A DNA stretch of 64,000 bases, from positions 1,501,001-1,565,000 of the forward strand of contig NZ_CP055263.1 in assembly GCF_014217835.1 (NCBI RefSeq). The letters are read 5' to 3'. This document shows positions 53,087-62,150 of the stretch, in pieces (the first letter of the stretch is position 1; each line of letters opens with the position of its first letter). The stretch is from Metabacillus sp. KUDC1714 (GTDB lineage: Bacteria > Bacillota > Bacilli > Bacillales > Bacillaceae). The translations under genes and the position numbers were made by a program. Under the pieces are notes generated by a model. The model was not told where the DNA came from. It worked only from the letters and a program-made list of their open reading frames with translations, and searched no databases.

Positions 53087-53620
53087 AGACGCACAATATT
53101 TCCCCCTTCTTTCCTCCGTCTCCCCAAGATAAAAATCAAGTATATGATTGACATTCAAAAAACATGGGGGAATATAACGATCATCCTTAAAGAAATAAAA
53201 ACTGCTCCATTGATAGAATTCCGGCTTCTTTACCATCTTTGCCTCGACAGGATTTAAATGAATATAACGGCTTACCTCAAGCATCCCCTCTTTGTCTTCT
53301 ATTAATTTGTCATAAAAACGTTTTTCAAACACATGGCCAGTCAACCGATAACGAGTATTATAATAATTTGCATACCGCTTATTGAGAAGTGACATCACTT
53401 TAGAAAGAGGTACCTCTTGTGATCGAATCTGTAGATGGAAATGGTTCGTCATAAAGCAGTAGGAGGCAAGTTCAAATGGATATTTCTGATGGAGCTGTTC
53501 GAGGATATGAAAGAGTGCTTGAAAATCGGTATGGGAACGAAAAAGCGGATCACGGCGATTTCCACGACAAACGACATGGTAAAATCGATTCGGAATCCAG
53601 ATTCTTTTCTTGTATGGCAT
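53072..53620 (-). CDS. REP-associated tyrosine transposase (RAYT, Y1_Tnp family)
   Basis: 182 aa. Opening block RIWIPNRFYHVVCRGNRRDP; HUH metal site H60-F61-H62 in YCFMTNHFHLQIRS; catalytic tyrosine Y119 in SRYIHLNPVEAKMV. This is the single-copy IS200-like domain of RAYTs. These recognise a GTxG-hairpin REP sequence and cut single-stranded DNA at it. A matching element overlaps its 3' end (53052), and others lie around. Its ATG overlaps the comM stop (TAATG), so it is translated with comM. It lacks flanking IS ends, as usual for RAYTs. Confidence 0.9.
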   Translation of the reverse strand: MPYKKRIWIPNRFYHVVCRGNRRDPLFRSHTDFQALFHILEQLHQKYPFELASYCFMTNHFHLQIRSQEVPLSKVMSLLNKRYANYYNTRYRLTGHVFEKRFYDKLIEDKEGMLEVSRYIHLNPVEAKMVKKPEFYQWSSFYFFKDDRYIPPCFLNVNHILDFYLGETEERRGKYCASVISQ

Positions 53621-55161
53621 TATCTTTCCCCTGCCTTTATCTGTGCTTTGCGGTGATGCTCACGACGTAATGTGATCCCTTTCCAAATCGATTCATCTGT
53701 GATCTCTCGACTTCCTTCTAAATCAGAAATCGTTCGAGCCAACCGAATGATTTTGATTTGAACGCGGTTGCTCCATTGCTGTTTCGATGCCACCTGTCTA
53801 ATCATGCCGAGCTGATGTTCCTTTAAAGGACTTGTTTTCATTAATGTTTCAAATGGAATTTTCGCGTTACAAACTTGCTCCTGATATCTCTCATATTGCC
53901 TTTCTCGAGCCTGCTCTACTTTTTCGCGAATATCAGCAGAACATATTACTTTTTTCACCGGTTGATTCAAATTGACCGATTGTAAAAAAAGCAGAATATC
54001 AATTCGATCATAAACAGGACCCGAAATTCTATTTTTGTACGATTGGATTTGTTTGGCTGTGCACGTGCAATAGTGGGTACTGGTACCTAGAAATCCACAT
54101 GGACAGGGATTCATGGCCGCAATGAGGATAAAAGAGGATGGATACTTAACCGTAGAGTGTGATCGACTAATCGTGACCTTCCCTGCTTCTAGCGGCTGTC
54201 TTAGCATATCCAATGTTTTCTTCTGGAACTCTGCCATTTCGTCCAGAAACAAAACACCACGATGAGCAAGTGATATTTCTCCTGGTTTCGGATATGAACC
54301 ACCGCCTATAATGGCAACAGATGATGCAGAGTGATGTGGGCTTCGATATGGTGCGATTTGTGGTGAAAGATACTGTTCTTTCGCTAACTGATAAAGGCTG
54401 ATCACTTCAAGCTGCGCTTCTTTAGTTAAAGGGGGTAAAATGGAAGGAAACGTTTCAGCTAAAAGACTTTTCCCACAACCTGGAGGGCCGCTCATCAAGA
54501 CATTATGTTCACCAGCCGCTGCAATTTCCAATGCCTCTTTTGCTTGTTCATGACCAATGATATGACAGAAATCCTTCGAATGTTTATATGTAGACTCTGT
54601 CAGTTCCATTGTTGTTTGTGATGACATAAAGTCATGGAGTGGAAGAATACCTTGTCCGTCTAGATGCTGTAGCACTTCATTAATATGTTGAATCACTATA
54701 CATTCCAATCCTTCAAGCATCTCTACCGGAAGCAATGGATCATATGGCAAATAAACTCTCATGAACCCTAAAGTCTTGGCTGCAATAAGCGCTGGAAGCA
54801 TGCCTTCTACCTTCTCTACCGTTCCGTCTAATGACAAAACACCAATAAACACGGAATCTTCCGGAATTTCCCCTTTGAACTCTCCCATATCCTTTAGTAC
54901 TCCGATTGCCATTGCTAGATCAAAAAAGGGCCCATTTTTCTTTTGTTCAGATGGAGATAAGTTCACGACGATTTTTTGGTCGGTTACATCACAGTTCAGC
55001 GTACGGACCGCTGATAACACTCTCTCCTTTGACTCCTTCACAGACGCATCCGGCAACCCAACAATCACCATCGACTCCTTTCCCGCCGAAACTTGTACCT
55101 CCACCTGTACACGGTAACCCTCAAGTCCTCTTAAGCCAATACTTGAAATTTTTACGGTCAA
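53620..55161 (-). CDS. comM: ComM/YifB-family AAA+ ATPase (Mg-chelatase-like)
   Basis: 513 aa, TTG start with AAGGAGG. N-terminal Lon-protease-like fold about 20-170 (VVNLSPSEQKKNGPFFDLAM). AAA+ domain with Walker A SGPPGCGKS at 224-232 and Walker B VLFLDEMAEF (D307, E308). Then MNPCPCGFLGTSTHYCTCTA, a cysteine block, and a C-terminal helical lid. ComM in Gram-negative bacteria is a DNA helicase for branch migration in transformation; the YifB orthologue of Bacillus is little studied. The 3' end is fused by TAATG overlap to the RAYT gene. A decayed paralogue lies at 60718-61438. Confidence 0.92.
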   Translation of the reverse strand: MTVKISSIGLRGLEGYRVQVEVQVSAGKESMVIVGLPDASVKESKERVLSAVRTLNCDVTDQKIVVNLSPSEQKKNGPFFDLAMAIGVLKDMGEFKGEIPEDSVFIGVLSLDGTVEKVEGMLPALIAAKTLGFMRVYLPYDPLLPVEMLEGLECIVIQHINEVLQHLDGQGILPLHDFMSSQTTMELTESTYKHSKDFCHIIGHEQAKEALEIAAAGEHNVLMSGPPGCGKSLLAETFPSILPPLTKEAQLEVISLYQLAKEQYLSPQIAPYRSPHHSASSVAIIGGGSYPKPGEISLAHRGVLFLDEMAEFQKKTLDMLRQPLEAGKVTISRSHSTVKYPSSFILIAAMNPCPCGFLGTSTHYCTCTAKQIQSYKNRISGPVYDRIDILLFLQSVNLNQPVKKVICSADIREKVEQARERQYERYQEQVCNAKIPFETLMKTSPLKEHQLGMIRQVASKQQWSNRVQIKIIRLARTISDLEGSREITDESIWKGITLRREHHRKAQIKAGER

Positions 55162-55336
55162 TTAAAAAACCTCCTTGCTAGGTTATTATATAAAAAGATA
55201 AAAGGGAATAAATATGAAATTGATAGAATGTATTGAAAAGAGAAAGAATATAAGAATAGAATCTGAGGATAAAACAGGAGCTTTAGGTACTATATACTTA
55301 TTTTAACACACCCATAACAAAACTACCTCTCAACCA

Positions 55337-55370
55337 TTCGACAAATCTCGGGTGGTCACTGTGACATTAC
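55337..55370 (+). repeat. REP-like element 5
   Basis: TTCGACAAATCTCGGGTGG then TCACTGTGACATTAC. Perfect GTCAC-T-GTGAC hairpin after the GTGG block. In tandem with the next element 100 bp away. Confidence 0.8.
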
Positions 55371-55381
55371 CTATTTATACC

Positions 55382-55474
55382 AAGAAAAGGAGAGCTGATC
55401 AAAAAATGATTACTCTCCTTTTCTTTTATTTTATAAATCTTCGACAAATTTCGGGTGGTCACTATGACATTACC
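55382..55474 (+). repeat. REP-like element 6 with upstream hairpin
   Basis: AAGAAAAGGAGAG and CTCTCCTTTTCTT form a hairpin (55382-55430), followed by CTTCGACAAATTTCGGGTGG and TCACTATGACATTACC (to 55474). The hairpin plus tail seems to be the full repeat unit, seen also at 61600-61700. Confidence 0.8.
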
Positions 55475-55556
55475 TTAGGTCCACGAGGCATCTGTATCAC
55501 CTAAAGAAGCACAGGAACCGTCCACGTGTTTCCTCACTGTCCCTCTTGTCCCTCCC

Positions 55557-56339
55557 TCACAAAATTGTATCCAAGCACACAGGGAAGTGGTCTGAAGGAT
55601 AACGACGGTTAAATTGATCAGTAATGACCATTGTTTTAACAATCTTGGAAAATGCATTTGTAAAGATATAGTCAATGCATTGGTACTTCTCCCAACTAAG
55701 CTCATGATTAAAACCGCTCCCTGTGCAAGTTACTTTTGGGCCAATATGATGCGGTGACTGTTCAACAACATTCACTAGCTTAGAAATTAATAGTTGATAA
55801 AAGCGTTCATTATTATTGCCATTAAAATCACCTGTTAAAAAAAATGGGGTGTCTGAACCTATACTAGAGAGTTTATTTAGTAAAATTCCCGCCGAATGAT
55901 AGCGAGCATCTTCACTCATATGATCAAAATGTGTATTAAAAACATAAAACACTTTTCCTGTTGTTTTTAGACTAAATTGACCCCAAGTACAAATTCTGGA
56001 ACAATCAGCATCCCATCTTTTAGGCTTTTCTGCGTATTTAAGCGTTTCTGACAGCCAAAATGTACCTGATTCCAACTTATTGAATTTTGCCTTTTTATAT
56101 AAAATTGTATTATATTCATTGGCTTCATCATTTGATCTGCCAAATCCAAAATAATCATAATCTGTTAATTCCTTTATATCGTTTAGTTGACTCCCCTTAA
56201 CTTCTTGCAACCCGACAATATCAAAATCATAATCTTGAATGATTTTCATGACATCTGCTTTACGATTTGTCCAAAGATCATCATGATCAGATGGTGTTTC
56301 CATCCGGATGTTATAAGTAGCAATTCTAAAATTATTCAT
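55557..56339 (-). CDS. Endonuclease/exonuclease/phosphatase family protein
   Basis: 260 aa from ATG 56339 (or three codons earlier at 56348). EEP-fold metal-phosphodiesterase motifs: FRIATYNIRM (N), IVGLQEVKG (E), VFYVFNTHFDHMS (catalytic His-Asp), LTGDFNG (Asp-Asn) and YPSDHFPVCLDT (final Asp-His). It has no signal peptide. It cleaves phosphodiesters or phosphate monoesters; substrate unknown. It overlaps the permease gene and belongs to the ABC-importer operon, so the importer may bring in a phosphorylated organic compound that this enzyme processes. Confidence 0.85.
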   Translation of the reverse strand: MNNFRIATYNIRMETPSDHDDLWTNRKADVMKIIQDYDFDIVGLQEVKGSQLNDIKELTDYDYFGFGRSNDEANEYNTILYKKAKFNKLESGTFWLSETLKYAEKPKRWDADCSRICTWGQFSLKTTGKVFYVFNTHFDHMSEDARYHSAGILLNKLSSIGSDTPFFLTGDFNGNNNERFYQLLISKLVNVVEQSPHHIGPKVTCTGSGFNHELSWEKYQCIDYIFTNAFSKIVKTMVITDQFNRRYPSDHFPVCLDTIL

Positions 56340-58059
56340 ATCCACCATTCTTTCTTCTATTAAAACTTAAATTACCATATACTAACGTTAATATAATTGT
56401 ATTAATGACCATTAAAATGACGGTATAAACTAAACTCAAAGCCTTGGTATCTGCTGTAGCAGAATTACCTGTAGCATTCATAATTGTGATACCTAAAGGT
56501 TCATATAAAGGATGGTAAAGAAAAACAGTTAAATCATAATCTGGCAGAATGCCGATAAAGTTTAAAGCAAAGACACCTAATATAGAGGGAATGATAATTG
56601 GCAATAATACTTTTACAAACGTATAGAAAGGATTTGCACCTAAGTTTTTTGCAGCCTCATCAATTTCATTATTGATGCCGAAAAAGGCAGATTTGGTAAT
56701 ACGTAATGTGAAAGGTATATTAGCAACAATATAACCAATTAACAGCAGCCAAAGTGTCCCTGTCAAGAATTGATTAAACAATACCCACTGGCTCTTATTA
56801 AAGGTTACCGTTAACCCTACTGCAATTAATGTTGATGGCAGAAACCAAGGAATCATTAAGAGGTAATCTAGCCATTTTGTAAATCGATTTTGATATTTTT
56901 TCATAAGGTAGGAGCATAATAAACAAAAAACAACAACTAAAAAAGAAGCTGTAAGTCCGTAGCCTAAGGATATTAAATAAGGTTGCAGTGATTCTACGCT
57001 CGAAAAGGTTAGCAAATAATTATTAAAAGTTAAACTATCTATATTAATGACTCCTGATGAAATAGCTAATGAATCAGTAAGGGAATATACGATAATTGTT
57101 AGTACAGGCATCATATAGATAATAAACAATAAGTAAGCAGCTATATGAACGATAATATTAACCGTTTTATTTTCAATCTTTTGCTTTTTTAAACTCGTTT
57201 TTGTTTTAGAAATTGATATATAATTACCTTTTTCCTCGGAACGCAACATAAAAGATAAAACAATTATCGTAACAATCCCTAAAATCAATGCAAGCACGGT
57301 TGCTAAATCTTTAGAGCTAGAACTATTAGCAAACGTTAAAATCATAGGGGTTATCGTTTCAAAATCATCACCGCCAAACACTAATGGTGCTGAAGTAGCT
57401 GCCAGTCCTGCTAAAAAGGTAAGGATCGTTAAGGCAAAGAGAGTTGGTTTCAAGGTTGGCAACACTACATTTTTAAGGATTGTTATTTGTGATGCCCCTA
57501 AGTTTTTAGAAGCCTCAATGGTTTGATAATCTACGTTCTTTAACGCGCTAGATAAAAACAATACATGATTAGACGTACATGCAAAAGTCATGACAAAAGC
57601 TACAGCAAATAAACCACTAAACCAGCTTTCATTCAAATTCGGGTTAACTTGAAGCAAAAACTTCGTAAGCAGACTGTTTTCACCATAAACTAATTTATAA
57701 CCATAATTTAGAGCAACTCCACTATAAATAAGGGTAGTGTAGTAGCTGAACTTTATAATTCTAGAACCTTTAATATCAAAATAATGAATGATTAAAACTA
57801 GAGAAACGCCGATAATATTTACTGTAAAAACCAAAATGATCGCTAAAATAATACTATTCAAAATACTTTCAACTGCTCGTTCGGAACCTAAAAGCTTTTG
57901 AACTGGTTCAAGTGAAAATGTACCGGTTCCAAAAAAGGTTTCATAAATTGTATTAACATTAGGGAAAACCAAAAATGCGAAAATAAACCACATAATAAAT
58001 AAGGATAAAATAATAGTTACTGGATTAAACTTATTGGTTTTATTCTTTAAAATTTTCAT
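56332..58059 (-). CDS. Two-domain ABC permease (FbpB/ThiP type)
   Basis: 575 aa, from ATG 58059 (AGGAGAAGG upstream; an ATG seven codons earlier overlaps the ATPase stop). Two tandem permease halves of six TM segments each, each with an EAA loop: TIEASKNLGASQITILKNVVL (about 203) and EIDEAAKNLGANPFYTFVKV (about 470). The fused layout is that of iron(III), thiamine and 2-aminoethylphosphonate importers. It is coupled to the ATPase gene upstream by a stop/start overlap. Confidence 0.88.
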   Translation of the reverse strand: MKILKNKTNKFNPVTIILSLFIMWFIFAFLVFPNVNTIYETFFGTGTFSLEPVQKLLGSERAVESILNSIILAIILVFTVNIIGVSLVLIIHYFDIKGSRIIKFSYYTTLIYSGVALNYGYKLVYGENSLLTKFLLQVNPNLNESWFSGLFAVAFVMTFACTSNHVLFLSSALKNVDYQTIEASKNLGASQITILKNVVLPTLKPTLFALTILTFLAGLAATSAPLVFGGDDFETITPMILTFANSSSSKDLATVLALILGIVTIIVLSFMLRSEEKGNYISISKTKTSLKKQKIENKTVNIIVHIAAYLLFIIYMMPVLTIIVYSLTDSLAISSGVINIDSLTFNNYLLTFSSVESLQPYLISLGYGLTASFLVVVFCLLCSYLMKKYQNRFTKWLDYLLMIPWFLPSTLIAVGLTVTFNKSQWVLFNQFLTGTLWLLLIGYIVANIPFTLRITKSAFFGINNEIDEAAKNLGANPFYTFVKVLLPIIIPSILGVFALNFIGILPDYDLTVFLYHPLYEPLGITIMNATGNSATADTKALSLVYTVILMVINTIILTLVYGNLSFNRRKNGGYE

Positions 58060-58072
58060 CTCCAACCTTCTC

Positions 58073-59101
58073 CTATGCATACTGTAAAATATTTTTCTGG
58101 TTAAGGACGACTGTTACTTTTTGACTTTGAATGGAATCAACTGGAATATTTTCCGTTAAAATCGTACGAATAACGATATTTTCAACTTTTATGGAATACT
58201 TCGTGTAAATTCCATAATATTCGGAATCAATCAATTCCCCTTCAAACGAAATTTCATCTTCTGTTAATTGAAAAGGTTGCCCTGCTGAAAAAACTTTTAA
58301 TTTTTCAATTCGAGAATAAAATTCTGTATGTTCATCCAGTTTGAGTTGATTAAACTTTTGAGGGTATTTATTGACCAGTGGTGTAAGTTGATTATTATCC
58401 CCAATGAAATTACATACGAACTTGGTAGCAGAATGTTCATAAATCTCCTCTGGTGTACCAATTTGTTCAATTTCGCCATCATTAAATACAGCAATCCGGT
58501 CAGACAATGTTAGGGCTTCTTCTTGATCATGGGTAACATAGATTGTTGTAATACCAAAGTTTTTTTGTAAACTTTTTAACTCATTTCGCAATTGCTTTCT
58601 TAGCTTGGCATCTAGATTTGATAAAGGTTCGTCTAATACCAAAATGCTCGGTTTATTGATAAGTGCTCTAGCAATGGCGACTCGTTGTTGTTGACCACCT
58701 GATAATTCTGAGACCTTTTTATTTAATTGCTTTTCATTAAGATCTACTTTTTTTGCAATTTCGTGAACTCTTTGCTTAATATCATTTTTATTCGCCTTAT
58801 TCACCTTAGGTCCAAAGGCTATATTTTCATATACTGTCATCGTAGGAAAAAGCGCATAACTTTGAAAAACCATTTTGATATCACGTTTTTCGGTTGGTAA
58901 ATCCGTAATATCATTTTTGTCTACATAGATTCTTCCTGCTGCAGGATGAATAAAACCAACTAACGATCGTAAAGTAGTTGTTTTGCCACATCCGGAAGGT
59001 CCTAAAAATGTGAAGAATTCACCATCCTTAACTTGAAAATTTAAATTCTTCGCGGCTACAAAATCGTCAAATTTGATGGTGATATTTTTAAAGGTAATCA
59101 T
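58073..59101 (-). CDS. ABC ATPase of the importer (FbpC/PotA type)
   Basis: 342 aa. Walker A GPSGCGKTT (about 34-42), signature LSGGQQQRVAIARAL (about 131), Walker B SILVLDEPLSNLDAKLR, H-loop TIYVTHDQEEALTLSDR. The C-terminal 110 residues are a TOBE-like regulatory domain. Same operon as the permease and binding protein. The C-terminal fold resembles FbpC/PotA/PhnT types; the ligand cannot be decided by eye. Confidence 0.92.
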   Translation of the reverse strand: MITFKNITIKFDDFVAAKNLNFQVKDGEFFTFLGPSGCGKTTTLRSLVGFIHPAAGRIYVDKNDITDLPTEKRDIKMVFQSYALFPTMTVYENIAFGPKVNKANKNDIKQRVHEIAKKVDLNEKQLNKKVSELSGGQQQRVAIARALINKPSILVLDEPLSNLDAKLRKQLRNELKSLQKNFGITTIYVTHDQEEALTLSDRIAVFNDGEIEQIGTPEEIYEHSATKFVCNFIGDNNQLTPLVNKYPQKFNQLKLDEHTEFYSRIEKLKVFSAGQPFQLTEDEISFEGELIDSEYYGIYTKYSIKVENIVIRTILTENIPVDSIQSQKVTVVLNQKNILQYA

Positions 59102-59140
59102 AAAATCCCTCTCCCTTAGATGCTGTCTATTATTAAGTAA

Positions 59141-59186
59141 AACAGGATTGAAACAACTGGTAATTCTACCATTATTTCAATCCTGT
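59141..59186 (-). terminator. Intra-operon hairpin between binding protein and ATPase genes
   Basis: AACAGGATTGAAA and TTTCAATCCTGTT form a 13-bp perfect stem. With only a weak T-tract it probably attenuates or stabilises the message, giving more binding protein than ATPase. Confidence 0.65.
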
Positions 59187-59224
59187 TATGAAATTATATT
59201 TTGGAATTTTGCGACAATAATAAA

Positions 59225-60322
59225 TTAGAAGATTTCTAATTCTAATTTTTCTACCCAAGCGTCAATATTTTCTGTAACAAATGCCCAGTCAATATCTTGT
59301 GATACAACGTCTGCAAAAACTTCCTTTTGGAAATCCGTCACTTGTTCTTGTGCTTCTATATTAGCAGGCATCGCATTAAATTCAGCCGCAAAAGCACCTT
59401 GTACTTCAGCCGAACCAAACCAATCGACAAATTCTTGTGCTAGTTCTTCTTGTTCTGTTCCATTAACAATTCCGATACTTTCAACAACCTGAGGTGTTCC
59501 TGCTTCTGGATGGATAAAAGTGGGTTCAGCTCCATATTGTTCTGTTTTAGCTGCCAATTCACCAGAAATCATCGTACCAATAGGTGCGTCACCAGATGAA
59601 AACATTGAGAAGTAATCTTCACCTTCAGGAATTTGAACGCCATTTTCAAAGTAACGATCGATTGTTTCCCAACCTTCATCAGAAATACCTAATTCACCTT
59701 CTGGATCCTCAAATTGGGATAAGATACTTGCAACAATAACCTTTGAAGTAGCAGCACCTAAATCATCACGTGCCTGATAAATACCTGCATATTCCTCATT
59801 ATTAGCTAAGTCAAGATAACTTTCAGGTGCATTTGCTTTATCAACGAATTCAGGATTAAAAGATAGAATTAGGGCTTGCTTTACTAAACCATTGTAATAA
59901 CCATCTGGATCGTTTATACCTTCTTCAATTTCACCAGCCCAATCAGGCTCATATGGAATTAATGCATCTTCATCTTGTAATTGCTCATAGAACATGTGAT
60001 TTAAACCAAAAACAACATCTGCTACCGGATTTGCTTTTTCAGATATCAAACGGTTCGTAACGTCGCCGCCACCAGCACCAACAATTTCAATAGCAAAGCC
60101 TGCCTCAGCCGCTTTTTCAACAACCCACTCACCACGGCCGTCACTGTTTGAGTTAGTATAAACCACTAATGTTTCTTCTGAACTACTAGATTCAGTACTG
60201 TTATCAGATGTAGGTGTTTCTGAGCTTCCAGAACTTGATTCAGCCCCATTGCCACATGCCGCCAATACAAATAAAGATCCTAAAAGTACAGCTGCATTTT
60301 TAAATCTTTTCTTTATTGTCAT
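59225..60322 (-). CDS. Solute-binding lipoprotein (iron/phosphonate-type)
   Basis: 365 aa. Lipobox LFVLAACGNGA (Cys about 23), then an acidic Ser/Thr-rich linker (SSGSSETPTSDNSTESSSSE). Type II periplasmic-binding fold starts TLVVYTNSNSDGRGEWVVEK. Motifs VVFGLNHMFYEQLQ and ASILSQFEDPEGELG are those of AfuA/FbpA/PhnS-type proteins. It is the first gene of the operon with AGGGAAGG before the ATG. The protein lacks the Tyr-Tyr pair that binds ferric iron in FbpA as far as I can see, so an organic (for example phosphonate or phosphoester) ligand is at least as likely. Confidence 0.85.
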   Translation of the reverse strand: MTIKKRFKNAAVLLGSLFVLAACGNGAESSSGSSETPTSDNSTESSSSEETLVVYTNSNSDGRGEWVVEKAAEAGFAIEIVGAGGGDVTNRLISEKANPVADVVFGLNHMFYEQLQDEDALIPYEPDWAGEIEEGINDPDGYYNGLVKQALILSFNPEFVDKANAPESYLDLANNEEYAGIYQARDDLGAATSKVIVASILSQFEDPEGELGISDEGWETIDRYFENGVQIPEGEDYFSMFSSGDAPIGTMISGELAAKTEQYGAEPTFIHPEAGTPQVVESIGIVNGTEQEELAQEFVDWFGSAEVQGAFAAEFNAMPANIEAQEQVTDFQKEVFADVVSQDIDWAFVTENIDAWVEKLELEIF

Positions 60323-60667
60323 TTTTTACATCCTTCCCTACTTATGAATTTTTCTCTCCTGATGAAACAAATTAATAGTTCATTTTTATCTATTATTATC
60401 ATTTGTTATCATTAAAATTAGTATAGACAAGTACTATTAATCCTGTTTAAATTTTATGTAAACTCATGTAAATTTGCGCAAATTTTTGTAAGTATTTATC
60501 GAATAGACTAGTATAATTTACTCTTAATTGAATATCATCCATTATTTCCTTCGCAAAATAAAGAGATAAATAGTTCGGATAAATTTGAGGAAGAATAGTG
60601 GAATTTGAAGGGGACAGAGGGAGTCCCCTTGGCCCTTTACCAAGTCTTTTTTTATGCACATAAAATT

Positions 60668-60718
60668 AGTGCAGGGCTTTGCAGTTTTTCCTTGCAAAGC
60701 TCTGCACTTTTATTTTGC
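60668..60718 (+). terminator. Strong hairpin at the end of the decayed comM
   Basis: AGTGCAGGGCTTTGCA and TGCAAAGCTCTGCACT form a 16-bp stem with one G-U pair, followed by TTTTATTTT on the plus strand. Preceded by a smaller CTTGG/CCAAG hairpin with seven T. Confidence 0.75.
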
Positions 60719-61438
60719 AATAAACAACATGTACAATATTGACGGTCAGAACAGAAATATCCACATGGACAAGGGTTCATCGCTGCGATAAAAATAAATT
60801 TCGCGGGATATGTCACAGTGGAATGAACACAGCTAATTGTTACTTTTGCATTTTCTAGGAGCTGCCTTAACATATCTAATGTTTTTTTCGAGAACTCCCC
60901 TAACTCATCTAAAAAAAGGACCCTTTGATGAGCTAAAGACACTTAACCAGGCTTTGGGTTGGTTCCACCACCAATGATGGACACAGCAGAAGCAGAATGG
61001 TGAGGATGACGGTAGGGAGGAATAGTAAATGAGTTGTAAGGTGCGCCTGCTAACTAATATAAACTTATTTTCTCGAGTTGTGCTTCTTGTAACAAAGGTG
61101 GCAAAATCGTTGGGAAGGATTCTGCTAAAAGGCTTTTCCCGCAACTGGGGGACCGTCCATCATAACATAATGCTCACCGGCTGCCACAATTTCAAGGGCT
61201 CGTTTCGCAAATTCATGGCCAATAATTTGATTAAAATCCTTTTCAACTACCCTATTCTCTTCAAAAATTGTTTTGGTTGTATAAACTAAAAGTGGTGGTC
61301 GTCCAGCAAGGATATCGATAATATCTTGTAAATTTTCAATATAAATGAGTTCTAAGTTGGGGATATCCACTTTGGGAATGTTAGGGTCGAATGGGAGGAA
61401 TAGTTTCTTTAAGCTCAATCTTTTTGCTGATATGTTTT
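60718..61438 (-). pseudogene. Decayed second comM gene
   Basis: The minus strand encodes the middle of a ComM protein in pieces: KLFLPFDPNIPKVDIPNLE, IIGHEFAKRALEIVAAGEHY, GPPVAGKAF (Walker A with a lost Gly/Ser), HPHHSASAVSIIGG, SLAHQRVLFLDELGEFSKKT and MNPCPCGYFCSDRQYCTC. They match residues about 130-370 of the intact protein at 53620. Frameshifts near 61140, a stop near 60944 and missing ends show decay. It is followed to the right by REP-like elements and an IS remnant. Confidence 0.9.
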
Positions 61439-61673
61439 TAGACCTCCAATAGATGGATCATTTTTTGAAAATAGGTATGTTTTGGGCTTAAAGAATAAGC
61501 GAATAAAATCGTTTAAATTAAAAGTATATGAGATTGATCTTAATGTAGGAGAAGTGTAAATAGAGTATTAGCATTTAGTGATTTCGGGATTCATTACTTA
61601 GTACAAGGGAGAGGAAGTTTCTTAAAAGCCAAAAGACACCTCTCCTTTTCTCCATTCTACTAAATTCGACAAA

Positions 61674-61700
61674 TCTCAGGGAGTCACTGTGCACCATCCC
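61674..61700 (+). repeat. REP-like element 7, degraded
   Basis: ATTCGACAAATCTCAGGGAG then TCACTGTGCACC. It is preceded by an AGGGAGAGG/CCTCTCCTT hairpin (about 61608-61650), as at 55382. Confidence 0.6.
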
Positions 61701-61726
61701 TAATAATCTGTGGAACTTCTTGTGAA

Positions 61727-61754
61727 ACGAGATTTTTCGGGGCGTCACTGTGAC
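61727..61754 (+). repeat. REP-like element 8, degraded
   Basis: ACGAGATTTTTCGGGGCG then TCACTGTGACG. It keeps the GTCAC-T-GTGAC hairpin but has lost the GTGG foot. It abuts the IS3-family remnant. Confidence 0.55.
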
Positions 61755-61761
61755 GAAAACC

Positions 61762-62025
61762 AATGCTTTTCAAAATTTAGCTAAAGAAGAAGGCATCATC
61801 CAGGCATATCCCGAAAAGGAAACTACCATGATAATGTCGTCATAGAATCCTTTCACTGCTTCGCTAAAGTCGGAAGGATTCAACACTCAAAGAAGAGCAT
61901 CTATACCTAATTCTAAAGTAGTGTATATAGTAAATCAATACATGTATTATTATAACCAAATACATATTCAGGCAAAATTAAACTACCTGTCACCAATTGA
62001 GTTTGGAGAACAGGCAGCTGCTTAA
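61762..62025 (+). mobile_element. Remnant of an IS3-family (IS150-like) transposase gene
   Basis: Three frames together read AFQNLAKEEGIIQA, SRKGNYHDNVVIESFHCFAK and YMYYYNQIHIQAKLNYLSPI ending FGEQAAA-stop. This is the C-terminal part of the DDE integrase core of IS3 OrfB, including the conserved DNxxIESF with its catalytic Glu and the LxxLSPxEF ending. Frame breaks at about 61810 and 61910. No left part and no terminal repeats remain. Confidence 0.85.
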
Positions 62026-62090
62026 GTGTTTTTTCTAAGTCTCATTTAGATGGGTCAGTTCAATTTTACTTCTATCGATTTTTAGATATA

Positions 62091-62150
62091 AAATCGCCTC
62101 CAATAATCTATATATAATTGTGCAAGATCTTCTGAGGCGTTTCTTATTTT
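62091..62150 (+). terminator. Possible terminator
   Basis: CGCCTC (62095) and GAGGCG (62134) pair, extended by AAA/TTT with a bulge, and are followed by TTTCTTATTTTTT. Confidence 0.55.

Noticed and set aside
61029..61289. Plus-strand open frame of 86 codons
   Set aside because: Antisense to the decayed comM gene; no ribosome site.
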